From Arthrobacter sp. HY1533 (GTDB lineage Bacteria > Actinomycetota > Actinomycetes > Actinomycetales > Micrococcaceae): a stretch of 64,000 bases of DNA. This document shows positions 45,455 to 54,298 of this stretch, one piece after another. The first letter of the stretch is position 1; each line of letters starts with the position of its first letter. The stretch lies in the NCBI RefSeq assembly GCF_027568515.1, contig NZ_JANKZF010000013.1:62001-126000 (forward strand), written 5' to 3'. The position numbers and the translations under genes were made by a program. The notes beneath the pieces were generated by a model. That model ran no database searches, was not told the DNA's origin, and worked only from the letters and a program-made list of their open reading frames with translations.

Positions 45455-46108
45455 ATGCCCACTCCCCCGCCGGCCGGACTCCACAAGCGGTCCCTGCTGC
45501 GCAACGACGTCTACGAATCCATCCGCGACGCCATTGTTGACGGCACCTTTGCCCCCGGCGAGCGCCTGCGCGATCCCGAGCTGGAGGCCTGGCTGGGCGT
45601 GAGCCGCACGCCGATCCGCGAGGCCCTGCTGCGCCTGGAACGGGCCGGCCTGATTGTTTCCCAGCCGGGCAGGGCCACCATGGTGGCGCCGCTGGACCCG
45701 GGCTCCACGGTCAACGCCCAGCAGGTGGTTGCGGCCATGCACGAACTGGCGGCCCGGCTGGCCGTGCCGCTGCTGGTTCCCTCTGACCTCGCTGCCATGA
45801 CCGGCGCCAATGCGCGCTTCGCCGAGGCCATCAAGGACAACGACGCCGATGCCGCCCTGGCTGCCGACGACGAGTTCCACGCAACCATGGTGGGCGCCTG
45901 CGGCAACGAGATGGTCCCCCTTGTGCTGGAGCAGGCCATGCCGGTGCTGCGGAGGGTCGAGCGGCAACGTTTCAGTTCCCAGGCCGCGCTGCATTCAGTC
46001 ACCGCGCACGCCGAGATCATCAAGTTGGCCGCCACCGGGGATGCCGATGCCGCCGCAATCGCCACGCGGGAGAACTGGCTTTCGCTGGGATCCCCGGCGG
46101 AAAGCTGA
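45455..46108 (+). CDS. GntR family regulator (FCD type)
   Basis: 217 residues from ATG 45455. The winged helix contains NDVYESIRDAIVDGTFAPGERLRDPELEAWLGVSRTPIREALLRLERAGLI, the GntR signature. The C-terminal FCD-like helical domain contains metal-binding candidates (DDEFHATMVGACGNEM, SVTAHAEIIKLAATGD). TATCCT (45442-45447) stands 7 nt before the ATG, suggesting a leaderless mRNA, and TTGCATGC overlaps the start. It may regulate itself and acdS. Confidence 0.87.
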   Translation: MPTPPPAGLHKRSLLRNDVYESIRDAIVDGTFAPGERLRDPELEAWLGVSRTPIREALLRLERAGLIVSQPGRATMVAPLDPGSTVNAQQVVAAMHELAARLAVPLLVPSDLAAMTGANARFAEAIKDNDADAALAADDEFHATMVGACGNEMVPLVLEQAMPVLRRVERQRFSSQAALHSVTAHAEIIKLAATGDADAAAIATRENWLSLGSPAES

Positions 46109-46118
46109 GGCGGGCGAA

Positions 46119-46165
46119 CCCAGTCCACGCGGGGGAACGGTGCTGGCCGCTCCCCCGCGACTGGG
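46119..46165. terminator. Hairpin between converging GntR and Gfo/Idh genes
   Basis: Arms 46119-46136 and 46151-46165 (CCCAGTC..CGCGGGGGA / TCCCCCGCGACTGGG) pair with a 3-nt bulge. Likely bidirectional; no strong T-tract. Confidence 0.6.
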
Positions 46166-46175
46166 CTGCAGGCCG

Positions 46176-47324
46176 CTAGCTGCTGAGCGCCCTGGACCTT
46201 GCGCCGGAGCCGGACAGCCGCGCCTGGGGCGATCCCCAAGCCGCCAACGCGGCCTTCACGTCCGCGTTTCGCTCGGACTCCAGTGCCTGCGTGTAGGCGG
46301 CTGCGATGACGTCGTCAATGCGCACCCGCTGGCCGGTCTCGGCGGACTGGACGGCGGCCTCAACCATGGCGAGTGAGTGGACATTGGAGTGAATCTCACC
46401 GTTGGGCAAGTTACCGGTGCGCACCGCAGACACAAATTCCGCAAGTGACCCGGCAATCTGCTCCGGGGCATCGAGGGACGCCGGAATTTCCAGCGCGGCA
46501 CCCTCCACGCCCTCGGCGGTCGGTGCGTTGTCACCGTCCCACAGCGCAGTCCCCCTCGCACCATTCACACGCCAGCTGCCATTCCACGAGGTTTCCTTGC
46601 CGTCGGCACACCACGAGCCCGAGTACACGTAGCGGAGCCCGCCAGCGAACTCAAAGATGGCGGTAGCAGCGGCGTCGGCCTTGAACCAGCTCCAACTCGG
46701 GTTGAGCTCCTCGCAATACACGCTGACGGGTTCCTGCCCCGTCAGGTGCCGCACGGCGTCGAACGGGTGGATCGCCATGTCCAGCAGCAGCACATGGTCC
46801 ATCTCCTCACGGAAGCCACCAAAGTGTGGGGCCTTGAAGAACTCCGTGGTGATGACGCCGATGTCGCCCAGTTCCCCGGCCACCGCCTTCAGCTGCGTGA
46901 GCGAGTTGAAGTAGCGGCGTGACTGGCTGATCATCAGCAGCTGCCCGCTCACCTCCGCACTCGCTGCGAGGGAGAGTGCCTGCGCCACGGTGGGTGCCGC
47001 AGGCTTCTCACACAGCACCGGCAGCCCTGCAAACATGGCTTCAACGTTGACCGGATGGTGGGCCACGGGAACCGTGACGTTGACGACGGCGTGTGCCCCC
47101 GTTGCCGCGGCAACCTCGCTGACGCTGGTGCCGACAACCACGTCCTGCAGTCCGCGGGACTCGAGTGCTGCCTGGGCAGCGTCGGTGTTCAGGTCGACCA
47201 GGCCCACGAGTTGCACGTCGGGGTTGGCGGCGATCGTGTCAAGCCATGCCTGCCCCATGCCCCCGGCCCCGACCTGCACCAGGCGCAGCGGCCCGGCGGT
47301 CTCAAATGCGGTAAATGTGCTCAA
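46176..47324 (-). CDS. Gfo/Idh/MocA family oxidoreductase, copy 4
   Basis: 382 residues. Rossmann motif [20 protein letters not shown] motif [14 protein letters not shown], and [20 protein letters not shown] (Asp, His) in the C-terminal domain. NAD(P)-dependent sugar oxidoreduction is inferred. Start overlaps the ThuA-like stop (ATGA), so it is last gene of the second CUT1 operon, again paired with ThuA. Confidence 0.87.
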   Translation of the reverse strand: MSTFTAFETAGPLRLVQVGAGGMGQAWLDTIAANPDVQLVGLVDLNTDAAQAALESRGLQDVVVGTSVSEVAAATGAHAVVNVTVPVAHHPVNVEAMFAGLPVLCEKPAAPTVAQALSLAASAEVSGQLLMISQSRRYFNSLTQLKAVAGELGDIGVITTEFFKAPHFGGFREEMDHVLLLDMAIHPFDAVRHLTGQEPVSVYCEELNPSWSWFKADAAATAIFEFAGGLRYVYSGSWCADGKETSWNGSWRVNGARGTALWDGDNAPTAEGVEGAALEIPASLDAPEQIAGSLAEFVSAVRTGNLPNGEIHSNVHSLAMVEAAVQSAETGQRVRIDDVIAAAYTQALESERNADVKAALAAWGSPQARLSGSGARSRALSS

Positions 47325-48109
47325 TTCTCCATGGCTCCCTGGTAGCTGCGGCCGTTGTAAAAGTCTTCCGTTTCATAGCGCAACAGCACCGGATCGGCGC
47401 GCTCCGGGCGGACTGTCTTGGCCCATTCAACGCCATTGGAAATGACTTTGCGGATCTCCTTCTGGTGGTAGACGGGGTAGTCCTGATCGCCCGGGCTGAA
47501 GAAGAAGATTTTGCCGAATCCGCGCCTGTACGTCATTCCGCTGCGGAACACCTCGCCTCCCGTGAAGGTGGAGAGGAAAATGAGCTCGTCGGGGGCGGGT
47601 ACGTCGAAGAACTCGCCATACATTTCCTGGGCCGGAATGATGAACGGGTGCGGCACACCCTGGGCGATGGGGTGGCTGGGGTTTACCGTCCACACCAATT
47701 CCCGGTCCTGCTCCGAACGCCAGCGAAGCGTGCAGGAGGTGCCCATCAATTTGCCAAAGATCTTGGACCAGTGACCTGAGTGCAACACCAGCAGGCCCAT
47801 GCCGGCCAGGACGTGCCGGTGCACCCTCTCAACAACTTCGTCGGATACCTCCGCGTGGGCTGCGTGTCCCCACCAGAGAAGCACATCGGTATCGGCAAGA
47901 ACTTCCTCGCTCAACCCGTGTTCCGGGTCATCGAGTGTGGCGGTTGTGACGCTGACGCCGGCGCCAAGGTTCTCCTCGATGCCTTCCTTGATGGTGGTGT
48001 GCATGCCCTGGGGGTAGATGTCCCTGACTTTTTGTTCAACTTGTTCGTGCCGGTTTTCGCCCCAGACAACTACTTTGATGGGGGTCTGGGGGCTGGCAAA
48101 TTCTGGCAT
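47321..48109 (-). CDS. ThuA-like domain protein, copy 2
   Basis: 262 residues from ATG 48109 (the frame is open to 48292 but enters the permease gene). It shares the blocks of the copy at 8263: [105 protein letters not shown]. Two copies in separate operons, each paired with a Gfo/Idh/MocA gene, suggest two substrates handled by the same chemistry. Confidence 0.85.
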   Translation of the reverse strand: MPEFASPQTPIKVVVWGENRHEQVEQKVRDIYPQGMHTTIKEGIEENLGAGVSVTTATLDDPEHGLSEEVLADTDVLLWWGHAAHAEVSDEVVERVHRHVLAGMGLLVLHSGHWSKIFGKLMGTSCTLRWRSEQDRELVWTVNPSHPIAQGVPHPFIIPAQEMYGEFFDVPAPDELIFLSTFTGGEVFRSGMTYRRGFGKIFFFSPGDQDYPVYHQKEIRKVISNGVEWAKTVRPERADPVLLRYETEDFYNGRSYQGAMEN

Positions 48110-48161
48110 GGTGATCACTTTCTTGTCAGTGTGGCTAGCAAAGGAGAAATGGTTGTTTGGG

Positions 48162-49022
48162 CTACTTGACGGCCCCACCGGTGGCGCCGGCTGCAATGTA
48201 CTTCTGTGCAACCACCAGCAGCACAATGGCCGGCAGTGACGACAACACGGCAGTGGCCATGACTGCGCCCCAGTTGGAGACCTGGGTGCCAAGGTATTGG
48301 TAGATTCCCAGCGTCACTGGCCGGACCTCATCCGTTGTGGTCAGCGTCAGGGCAAAGAGGAAGTCGCTCCAGGCAAAGAGGAAAGCGAAGAGCCCTGCCG
48401 TGATAAGCGCATTCTTGGCGATGGGCATGGCGATGGAAACAAAGGCCCGCAGCTGTCCTGCCCCATCCACGCGCGCCGCCTCAATGATCGACGCCGGAAT
48501 GCTCATCATCGATGCGCGCATGATCAAGATGGCGAACGGAATGGCATGGCTGGCATCGGCCAGGACAAGGCCGGGGATGGAGTTGAGCAGGCCCAGGTTG
48601 TTGTAGGCGGCGTACAGGGCGTTGGCAATGACAACACCCGGGATCATTTGGGCAATCAGGATGGCCAGCAGCGCCCAACTAATCCAACGGAATTTGAATT
48701 GGGCCAGGGCGTAGGCCGCCGGCGCCGCTATGGCGAGCGTGACAACCACTGTGCCGAGGGCAATGACAAGACTTGTCAGCAGGTTCTTGCCCTGATCGGC
48801 GATGGCTTTCTCGTAGCCGGCGAAGCTGGGATTCCACGGGAAGAAGTCTGCCGAGAGCGTGTTGCCGGAGGGTTGCAGCGAGGCGTTGACCATCCAATAA
48901 ATGGGGAACAACATGATAGCCAGGAACAGGATTCCCAGGACTGTGGAGGTCCGTGTCTTAACTGTTCGACGGCGCAAAGCACTTGCGTGGACGCCGGCTG
49001 GGTTCAGGGTTGGAGCAGTCAT
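48162..49022 (-). CDS. Carbohydrate ABC transporter permease (MalG-like, CUT1), operon 2
   Basis: 286 residues with about six membrane segments ([21 protein letters not shown] first). The EAA loop reads [23 protein letters not shown]. It follows its partner permease after 9 bp and precedes the ThuA-like gene by 52 bp. No ATPase in the window, as for operon 1. Confidence 0.9.
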   Translation of the reverse strand: MTAPTLNPAGVHASALRRRTVKTRTSTVLGILFLAIMLFPIYWMVNASLQPSGNTLSADFFPWNPSFAGYEKAIADQGKNLLTSLVIALGTVVVTLAIAAPAAYALAQFKFRWISWALLAILIAQMIPGVVIANALYAAYNNLGLLNSIPGLVLADASHAIPFAILIMRASMMSIPASIIEAARVDGAGQLRAFVSIAMPIAKNALITAGLFAFLFAWSDFLFALTLTTTDEVRPVTLGIYQYLGTQVSNWGAVMATAVLSSLPAIVLLVVAQKYIAAGATGGAVK

Positions 49023-49031
49023 GACGATCTC

Positions 49032-50000
49032 CTACTCATCGACGGCGCGGCGATTGGCCCGCAGGTAGATGACGGCGAATACAAGGGAAATGATGATCAG
49101 GATGTTGGAGAATGCTGCACCCACCCCGAACTCAAAATTGACGAAGGATTCCTGGTATGACCGCACGGCAATGGTCTGGGTGGAGTTGGCCGGGCCGCCG
49201 TTGGTCAGGCCCAGGATGATGTCCAAAACCTTGATGGTGTAGACGACGCCGAGAATCAGGACGACGCTGACAACGGGGCGAAGGTTGGGCCAGGTGATGT
49301 GGCGAAACGCCTTCCATCCCGTGGCGCCGTCGAGCTGTCCGGCCTCATAGAGTTCCGCGGGGATGTCCTGGAGCCCGCCATACAGCAACGTGACGTTGAA
49401 GGGGATGCCCACCCAAATGTTGACAAGGATGACGGCTATCAGCGCCACATCCGGGCTTGTCAGCCACGGAATGGCGGGAATGCCCACGGTGCCCAGGAAC
49501 TGATTCAGAATGCCCGAATCCTGGTCAAGGATGGAACGCCACGTTGCGCTGGCAACGATGAGCGGCAGCAGCCACGGGAGCAACAGCATGGCCCGCAAGA
49601 AGCGGCTCAGCGGAAACTTCCGGTTGAAGAAACATGCCAGCGCGAGGCCAATGGCGAACTGGCCGACAATGGACGCCACAGTGAACAGTGCCGTGTTGAG
49701 CAGCGCCGGGCCAAACAAGTTGGAGGTGATGACGGTGACGTAGTTCTGGAACCCCACCCAGGGGGCCTCGCCGGTGAAGAAGGTCTTCGTTGTGTAGTCC
49801 TGCATGCTCATGACCAGGTTCTTGACTACTGGGTAGCCAAAATACAGGAGCATGTAGATGCCTGCGGGAACCACAAAGAGAATCTTGGCAATGTTTTCGC
49901 GGGCCCAAAAGCTCTGCCTCGGCCTTGGCGCCGGTGCCTCGGCCCTGCTGGCGGACAGCGTTCTGGACACGGCGGGTGTGTCTGTTGAAAGGGAAGTCAT
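49032..50000 (-). CDS. Carbohydrate ABC transporter permease (MalF-like, CUT1), operon 2
   Basis: 322 residues from ATG 50000, supported by AGAGGAG 7 nt upstream; the frame is open to 50096. Membrane segments start at ILFVVPAGIYMLLYFGYPV, and the EAA loop reads ELYEAGQLDGATGWKAFRHITWPNL. A substrate-binding lipoprotein gene precedes it after a small hairpin. Confidence 0.9.
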   Translation of the reverse strand: MTSLSTDTPAVSRTLSASRAEAPAPRPRQSFWARENIAKILFVVPAGIYMLLYFGYPVVKNLVMSMQDYTTKTFFTGEAPWVGFQNYVTVITSNLFGPALLNTALFTVASIVGQFAIGLALACFFNRKFPLSRFLRAMLLLPWLLPLIVASATWRSILDQDSGILNQFLGTVGIPAIPWLTSPDVALIAVILVNIWVGIPFNVTLLYGGLQDIPAELYEAGQLDGATGWKAFRHITWPNLRPVVSVVLILGVVYTIKVLDIILGLTNGGPANSTQTIAVRSYQESFVNFEFGVGAAFSNILIIISLVFAVIYLRANRRAVDE

Positions 50001-50012
50001 GGTGGCTCCTCT

Positions 50013-50046
50013 GCCGGTTCCAAAGCCCTGGGGCCGTGGAACCGGC
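50013..50046 (-). promoter_or_regulatory. Intercistronic hairpin, operon 2
   Basis: GCCGGTTCC (50013-50021) and GGAACCGGC (50038-50046) form a 9-bp stem between the binding-protein and permease genes, as at 12371-12404. Confidence 0.55.
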
Positions 50047-50064
50047 GTCGAAATGGTGGCGGCG

Positions 50065-51294
50065 TTAGCCCTTGGCAGCCTGGGTGAAGGCATCATCCAC
50101 TGATGCCTTGCCCGTCAGGACCAGCTGGATGGCCGTGTAAATGGTGGTTGCTGCCTTGGGCCATTCGGTGCCAAGGTTTCCCGTGCGCGAGCGGGCGTTG
50201 GCAATCTGCTCGGTGAAGGAGGCCATGTCAGGCATCTTGGCAATGTATTCCTTGGCCAGTTCGGGCTTGGTGGGAACCGTGTAGCGCTGGGTGCCGAGCG
50301 CGATCTGGGTGTCCCCCTTGGTGAAGCAGCTGATGAATTCGGCAGCCTTGGCCTGTTTGGCCTTGTTTCCCGTTTGCGGAACGGTCCATACTTCCCCACC
50401 CAGGGGTGCCGTGGGCGTCTGGCCTGCCTTGTTGACGGGTACCTGAACGGAGCCCCATTCGAGGGAGGGGTCTTCGTTGAGGGCGGGAATCTGCCAAGGG
50501 CCGTTGATCATCATGGCGGCCTTGCCGGCCATGAACTGGTCCTTGACGTCGCCCTGGCCCCAGTTGATGACACCCTTGGAGGTGGCGCCGCTGTCCACCA
50601 GGTCCTTGTAGAGCTGCAGTGCTTCCTTGTTCGCTGTGGAGTTCAGCTCGGTTTCGCTGCCGCCGTTGGTCCACATGAACGGCAGGAACTGCCATGCCCC
50701 CTCATAGGTGGCGATGCCGGAGAAGGCCAGGCCGTACTGGCTTCCCTTGGTCAATGCTGAGGCGGTGCTCTTGAGCTCATCCCATGTTGTTGGGGGCTTC
50801 AGGCCGGCCGCGGCCAGCAGCTTTTTGTTGTAAAACAGGCCCAGCGTGTTGGCTGTGGGAGCCAGGCCGTACACTTCACCTTCGTAGGTTCCGGCGTCGA
50901 GCATGCCTTGGGCGAATCCTGAGGTGTCCACGTTGAAGTCACTGAGCGGGGCAAGTCCACCGGTGGCCGCAATTTCCTGCAGGTCCGGATTGTCCAGCAT
51001 CAAAATGTCGGGCAGGGTCTTGGAGGAGGACTTTTGGAGAACCTTTTGAATGAGGTCCTTGCCGGGAACCGCTTCGCGCTCGATGGTGACTCCAATGTCC
51101 GCGGCGCAGTTCTCGATCTCTTTCTTGATGGCCAGGTTGTCCGGCTCATTGTTGTAGTAGTCCATCAGGGTCAAGGTCGAGGCGTCGCCACCGCTGCCGG
51201 CGCCCGCACCTCCGCCGCAGGCAGTCAGGACGAAGGGGACCAGGGCTGCCATGGCCAAGGCCTTTGTCAATCGTTTCTTGTTGTGGTTCTTCAC
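50065..51294 (-). CDS. Sugar ABC transporter substrate-binding lipoprotein, operon 2
   Basis: 409 residues from GTG 51294, with AAAGGAG 6 nt upstream. Signal peptide KNHNKKRLTKALAMAALVP leads to lipobox LTAC (Cys26), followed by a Gly/Ser-rich linker. The mature protein is a family 1 solute-binding protein (DILMLDNPDLQEIAATGGLAPL, QFMAGKAAMMINGPWQIPAL). The long N-terminal alternative frame to 51390 would overlap the operators. Imported sugar unknown. Confidence 0.9.
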   Translation of the reverse strand: MKNHNKKRLTKALAMAALVPFVLTACGGGAGAGSGGDASTLTLMDYYNNEPDNLAIKKEIENCAADIGVTIEREAVPGKDLIQKVLQKSSSKTLPDILMLDNPDLQEIAATGGLAPLSDFNVDTSGFAQGMLDAGTYEGEVYGLAPTANTLGLFYNKKLLAAAGLKPPTTWDELKSTASALTKGSQYGLAFSGIATYEGAWQFLPFMWTNGGSETELNSTANKEALQLYKDLVDSGATSKGVINWGQGDVKDQFMAGKAAMMINGPWQIPALNEDPSLEWGSVQVPVNKAGQTPTAPLGGEVWTVPQTGNKAKQAKAAEFISCFTKGDTQIALGTQRYTVPTKPELAKEYIAKMPDMASFTEQIANARSRTGNLGTEWPKAATTIYTAIQLVLTGKASVDDAFTQAAKG

Positions 51295-51394
51295 GTTGGC
51301 TCCTTTGCTCGTTGTGGTGTTACTACGTTGCGCAGCTGTTGGCTCAACGCACAGAAAAGATGTTGTGACCCGTGCTCCGCGGGGTGGCATAGGA

Positions 51395-51478
51395 AAAAGT
51401 AAAGCGCTTTACTTTTCCTGTGAGATAGATCATGCCGGGGCAATGGGGCGCCTGTCAAGCACATTTTAAAGCGCTTTA
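51395..51478 (-). promoter_or_regulatory. Importer operon 2 promoter with two LacI-type operators
   Basis: Minus-strand -35 TTGACA (51453-51458), 18-bp spacer, -10 CATGAT (51429-51434). Operator 1 (51395-51416, core GTAAAGCGCTTTAC, perfect 22-bp palindrome) lies just past the start site. Operator 2 (51467-51478, TAAAGCGCTTTA) lies just before the -35. Centres are 67 bp apart, which would permit a DNA loop by a tetrameric LacI protein. Confidence 0.85.
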
Positions 51479-51546
51479 CTTTTTGCCTGGCATGCGTCAG
51501 TATGTGTGTGAGCCAGCCGGCTGGCTTTGTATGAGGGAGGAACCGC

Positions 51547-52572
51547 TTGGCAACCATGCAGGACGTGGCCAACTTGGCAAACGTGTCTTTGGCGACGGTT
51601 TCTTTCACCATCAACAACTCAAAGCCCGTGTCCCCCAAAACGCGCGCCAAGGTGGAAGCGGCCATGAAGGATCTTGGCTACCGCCGCAATGCCGTAGGCA
51701 GCGCCCTGGCCCGCGGCCGGACCAATGTGGTGGCCTTGCTCTATCCGGCACTCCAGCACCGGTTCTCGGTAACATCCATGCAATTCTTCACAAGCGCCGC
51801 CGATCAGGCCCGCCTGCGCGGCTACACACTCGTGCTGTGGCCCATGAGCAACGAGGCCGAGGCCGTCTCCGAGCTAACGTCGTCGGGCTTGGTGGACGGT
51901 GCCGTGCTGATGGAGGTGCAACTTGACGACCCCCGGGTCCCGGAGCTGACCGGCAGCAACGTCCCCTTTGCCCTGATAGGCCGGACCCGCGACACCTCGG
52001 GAATCCCCTTTGTCGACGTCGACTTTGAACACACAGTGGAAAACGCCATTGACCGCCTCACGGAACTTGGGCACACCAATTTCATGCTGATCGACGGCGG
52101 TACCGGCAACCAGTTGCTGGGCGGCTACGGACCCATAGCGCGGACCCGAACCACTTTCGGGGAAGTGACGGCTCAGCGGGGATTGACGGGGGTCATGGTC
52201 AGCGGCGCGGCGTCATCCGAAGGTGGCCGAGCATTGGCGCGGGAATTCATCGAATCCTACCCCCAGACCACGGCCGTTTTGCTGTTGAACGAGGATGCCG
52301 GACCGGGATTTGTGGCTGGTCTGCAACGCGGCGGCCTCCGCCTGCCCCAGGACGTTTCCGTCATCTCGATCGCCTCGTCCCTGGACACGGCAAGCATGGC
52401 CGAACCTGAACTGACAACACTCGCCTCACCGGCCGATGAGCTGGGCCGCCTGGGCGTGGACGCCTTGATTGAACGGATTGAGCAGCAGGACGCCCCGCTG
52501 CCCCAACGCCTGGTCAAGTGCAGCTTCCATCCCGGCTCCACACTGGGCCCGGCTCGCTCACTAGGCGACTGA
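51547..52572 (+). CDS. LacI family transcriptional regulator, copy 2
   Basis: 341 residues. TTG start at 51547 is supported by GGGAGG with a 6-nt gap; an ATG 9 nt later is poorly spaced. Helix-turn-helix MQDVANLANVSLATVSFTINN, then the effector domain (VVALLYPALQHRFSVTSMQFF, FALIGRTRDTSGIPFVDVD, TTAVLLLNEDAGPGFVAGLQ). It diverges from the importer operon and should bind the AAAGCGCTTT operators, controlling import and ThuA/Gfo-Idh genes and perhaps itself. Confidence 0.92.
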   Translation: MATMQDVANLANVSLATVSFTINNSKPVSPKTRAKVEAAMKDLGYRRNAVGSALARGRTNVVALLYPALQHRFSVTSMQFFTSAADQARLRGYTLVLWPMSNEAEAVSELTSSGLVDGAVLMEVQLDDPRVPELTGSNVPFALIGRTRDTSGIPFVDVDFEHTVENAIDRLTELGHTNFMLIDGGTGNQLLGGYGPIARTRTTFGEVTAQRGLTGVMVSGAASSEGGRALAREFIESYPQTTAVLLLNEDAGPGFVAGLQRGGLRLPQDVSVISIASSLDTASMAEPELTTLASPADELGRLGVDALIERIEQQDAPLPQRLVKCSFHPGSTLGPARSLGD

Positions 52573-52582
52573 CGGCCAGCAG

Positions 52583-53098
52583 CTACTTCCCCGTGCCCAG
52601 CATTTCCTCGACGGCTGCGCAGGCGCCAAGATCATGGTCGGTGACGTCCGGGGTTTCACAGGCAATGCGGCGCAGCAGGGACCGGAACACCGCACGCTCC
52701 TCAGCTTCAAGCGCCCCCAGCACAGCCTCTTCAGCTGTGGCCACGCTGCGCTGCAGCTCGGCCAGCATGGCCAGTCCCGTCTCCGTGGCAACCACCATGC
52801 GGGCGCGGCGGTCGGCCGGGTTCAGCTGGCGTTCAACAAGGTTGGCCTTGACGAAGTCATCCACCAGGTACGTCATGACGGTCCTGTCGATGCCCAGGTG
52901 CTGGGCCAGGGCCAGCTGGTTGGGCTGTTCGCCGCTGGCCACCGCAACAAGGACCTGGTAGCCGCGGGCGCCATGCGGGAACTCCCCCATGGCAGCCGTG
53001 GAGGCATTTTGGTAGTTGCGCACCAGGACGCCAAGGGTCCAGCCAAAGTCTTCCCGGGGATTGGCGTGCTGTTGTGTGGCCATTGCAGTGTTGCTCAT
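52583..53098 (-). CDS. MarR family transcriptional regulator
   Basis: 171 residues from ATG 53098; ATG 53107 is an in-frame alternative. Winged helix GEQPNQLALAQHLGIDRTVMTYLVDDFVKANLVERQLNPADRRARMVVATETG is the MarR core. The frame runs open to 54172, but that part is antisense to the monooxygenase gene. It diverges from the LLM/reductase pair and an inverted repeat at 53132-53160 lies between them. Confidence 0.9.
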   Translation of the reverse strand: MSNTAMATQQHANPREDFGWTLGVLVRNYQNASTAAMGEFPHGARGYQVLVAVASGEQPNQLALAQHLGIDRTVMTYLVDDFVKANLVERQLNPADRRARMVVATETGLAMLAELQRSVATAEEAVLGALEAEERAVFRSLLRRIACETPDVTDHDLGACAAVEEMLGTGK

Positions 53099-53125
53099 GC
53101 CACCCATCATAACGGACTTCTGCGC

Positions 53126-53160
53126 TTTACAACAGATCATATTTGAGTAAGATGATCTGT
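53126..53160 (+). promoter_or_regulatory. LLM operon promoter with MarR-type operator
   Basis: -35 TTTACA (53126-53131), 16-bp spacer, -10 TAAGAT (53148-53153). ACAGATCAT (53132-53140) and ATGATCTGT (53152-53160) form a perfect 9-bp inverted repeat spanning the spacer and -10. Confidence 0.7.
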
Positions 53161-53239
53161 AGAACAACACATAATGGGGCTGACGAACAGGCCGGACCAT
53201 CATGGCAGCAGCAGGCAAGCAGACCACAAGGAGCACTTC

Positions 53240-54298
53240 ATGGAACTCGGCGTTTACAGCTTTGGGGACGTCCACCAGAACCCCGTCACTGGTGCAACCG
53301 TCAGCAGCGAGCAGCGCATGGCGGACCTCCTGGAGCGCGCCCGGCTGGCCGACGAGGTGGGCCTTGACTACTTTGGCATCGGCGAGCACCACCGTGCCGA
53401 CTTCGCCGTCTCGGCCACGGTTCCAGTGCTTGCCGCGGCTGCCGCACAGACCAGGAACATCAAGGTCGGCTCGGCCGTGACAGTGCTCAGCACCGAGGAC
53501 CCCGTCCGCGTCTACCAGCAGTTCGCCACGATTGACCTGCTCTCCGGCGGCCGCGCCGAGCTCACTGCCGGGCGCGGCTCCTTCATCGAGTCCTACCCCC
53601 TCTTCGGCGCCGACCTGAACGACTACGAGGCCCTCTACGAGGAAAAGATTGCCCTGCTGCTGGCACTGAACGAGGCCGGCCGCAAGGAGGAATCCATCAC
53701 CTGGAGCGGCAAGTTCCGCCCGGCATTGGATGACGCCACCATCTACCCGCGTCCCGTGGGCAACGACCTGGACATCTGGATTGCCACGGGCGGCACCCCC
53801 GGCTCCACCGTCCGGGCCGCACGTCTGGGCACCAATGTCATCTACGCACTTCTGGGCGGCGCAGTGAGCAGCTTTGCCCGCCACGCACAGCTGTTCCGTG
53901 CCGAGGCGGAGCAGGCCGGGCACAGCGCCAAGGCACTCAAGGTGGGGGTCAGCGCCGTCGGACTTGTCGCCAAGAGCGGCGCCGAGGACACCTTCTACCC
54001 GTACTGGCGCCACCTCATGGACGGCATTTCCCGCGAACGCGGCTTCTCGGCCCCGAACCGGATCAGCTTTGACATGCAGACCGCACCCAAGGGCGGCATC
54101 TACGCCGGGACCCCTGAGCAGGTGGCCGAGAAGATCCTGCTTACCCGTGAACACATGGGCCACGACCGCCACATCCTGCAGATGGACCTGGCCTCCGTGC
54201 CGCAGAAGGATGTCCTGAAGTCAATCGAGCTTCTCGGCACCGAGGTCAAGCCACTCATCGACGCCGAACTGGGCAGCACAAAGGAGAACAAGGCATGA
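53240..54298 (+). CDS. LLM class flavin-dependent oxidoreductase (luciferase-like), copy 2
   Basis: 352 residues from ATG 53240 (AAGGAG 6 nt upstream). Group-1 luciferase-like barrel: VYSFGDVHQNPVTGATVSSEQRM, ARLADEVGLDYFGIGEHHRADFAVSATVPVLAAAAAQTRNIKVGSAVTVLSTEDPVRVYQQFATIDLLS, AELTAGRGSFIESYPLFGADL. Its stop overlaps the next start (ATGA), so an F420/NADP-type reductase is co-translated. Confidence 0.88.
   Translation: MELGVYSFGDVHQNPVTGATVSSEQRMADLLERARLADEVGLDYFGIGEHHRADFAVSATVPVLAAAAAQTRNIKVGSAVTVLSTEDPVRVYQQFATIDLLSGGRAELTAGRGSFIESYPLFGADLNDYEALYEEKIALLLALNEAGRKEESITWSGKFRPALDDATIYPRPVGNDLDIWIATGGTPGSTVRAARLGTNVIYALLGGAVSSFARHAQLFRAEAEQAGHSAKALKVGVSAVGLVAKSGAEDTFYPYWRHLMDGISRERGFSAPNRISFDMQTAPKGGIYAGTPEQVAEKILLTREHMGHDRHILQMDLASVPQKDVLKSIELLGTEVKPLIDAELGSTKENKA

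Noticed and set aside
52583-54172. A 529-residue open frame on the minus strand including MarR
   Set aside because: Only the last 171 codons encode a MarR protein. The rest is antisense to the luciferase-like gene, has no domain, and merely lacks stops because of high GC.
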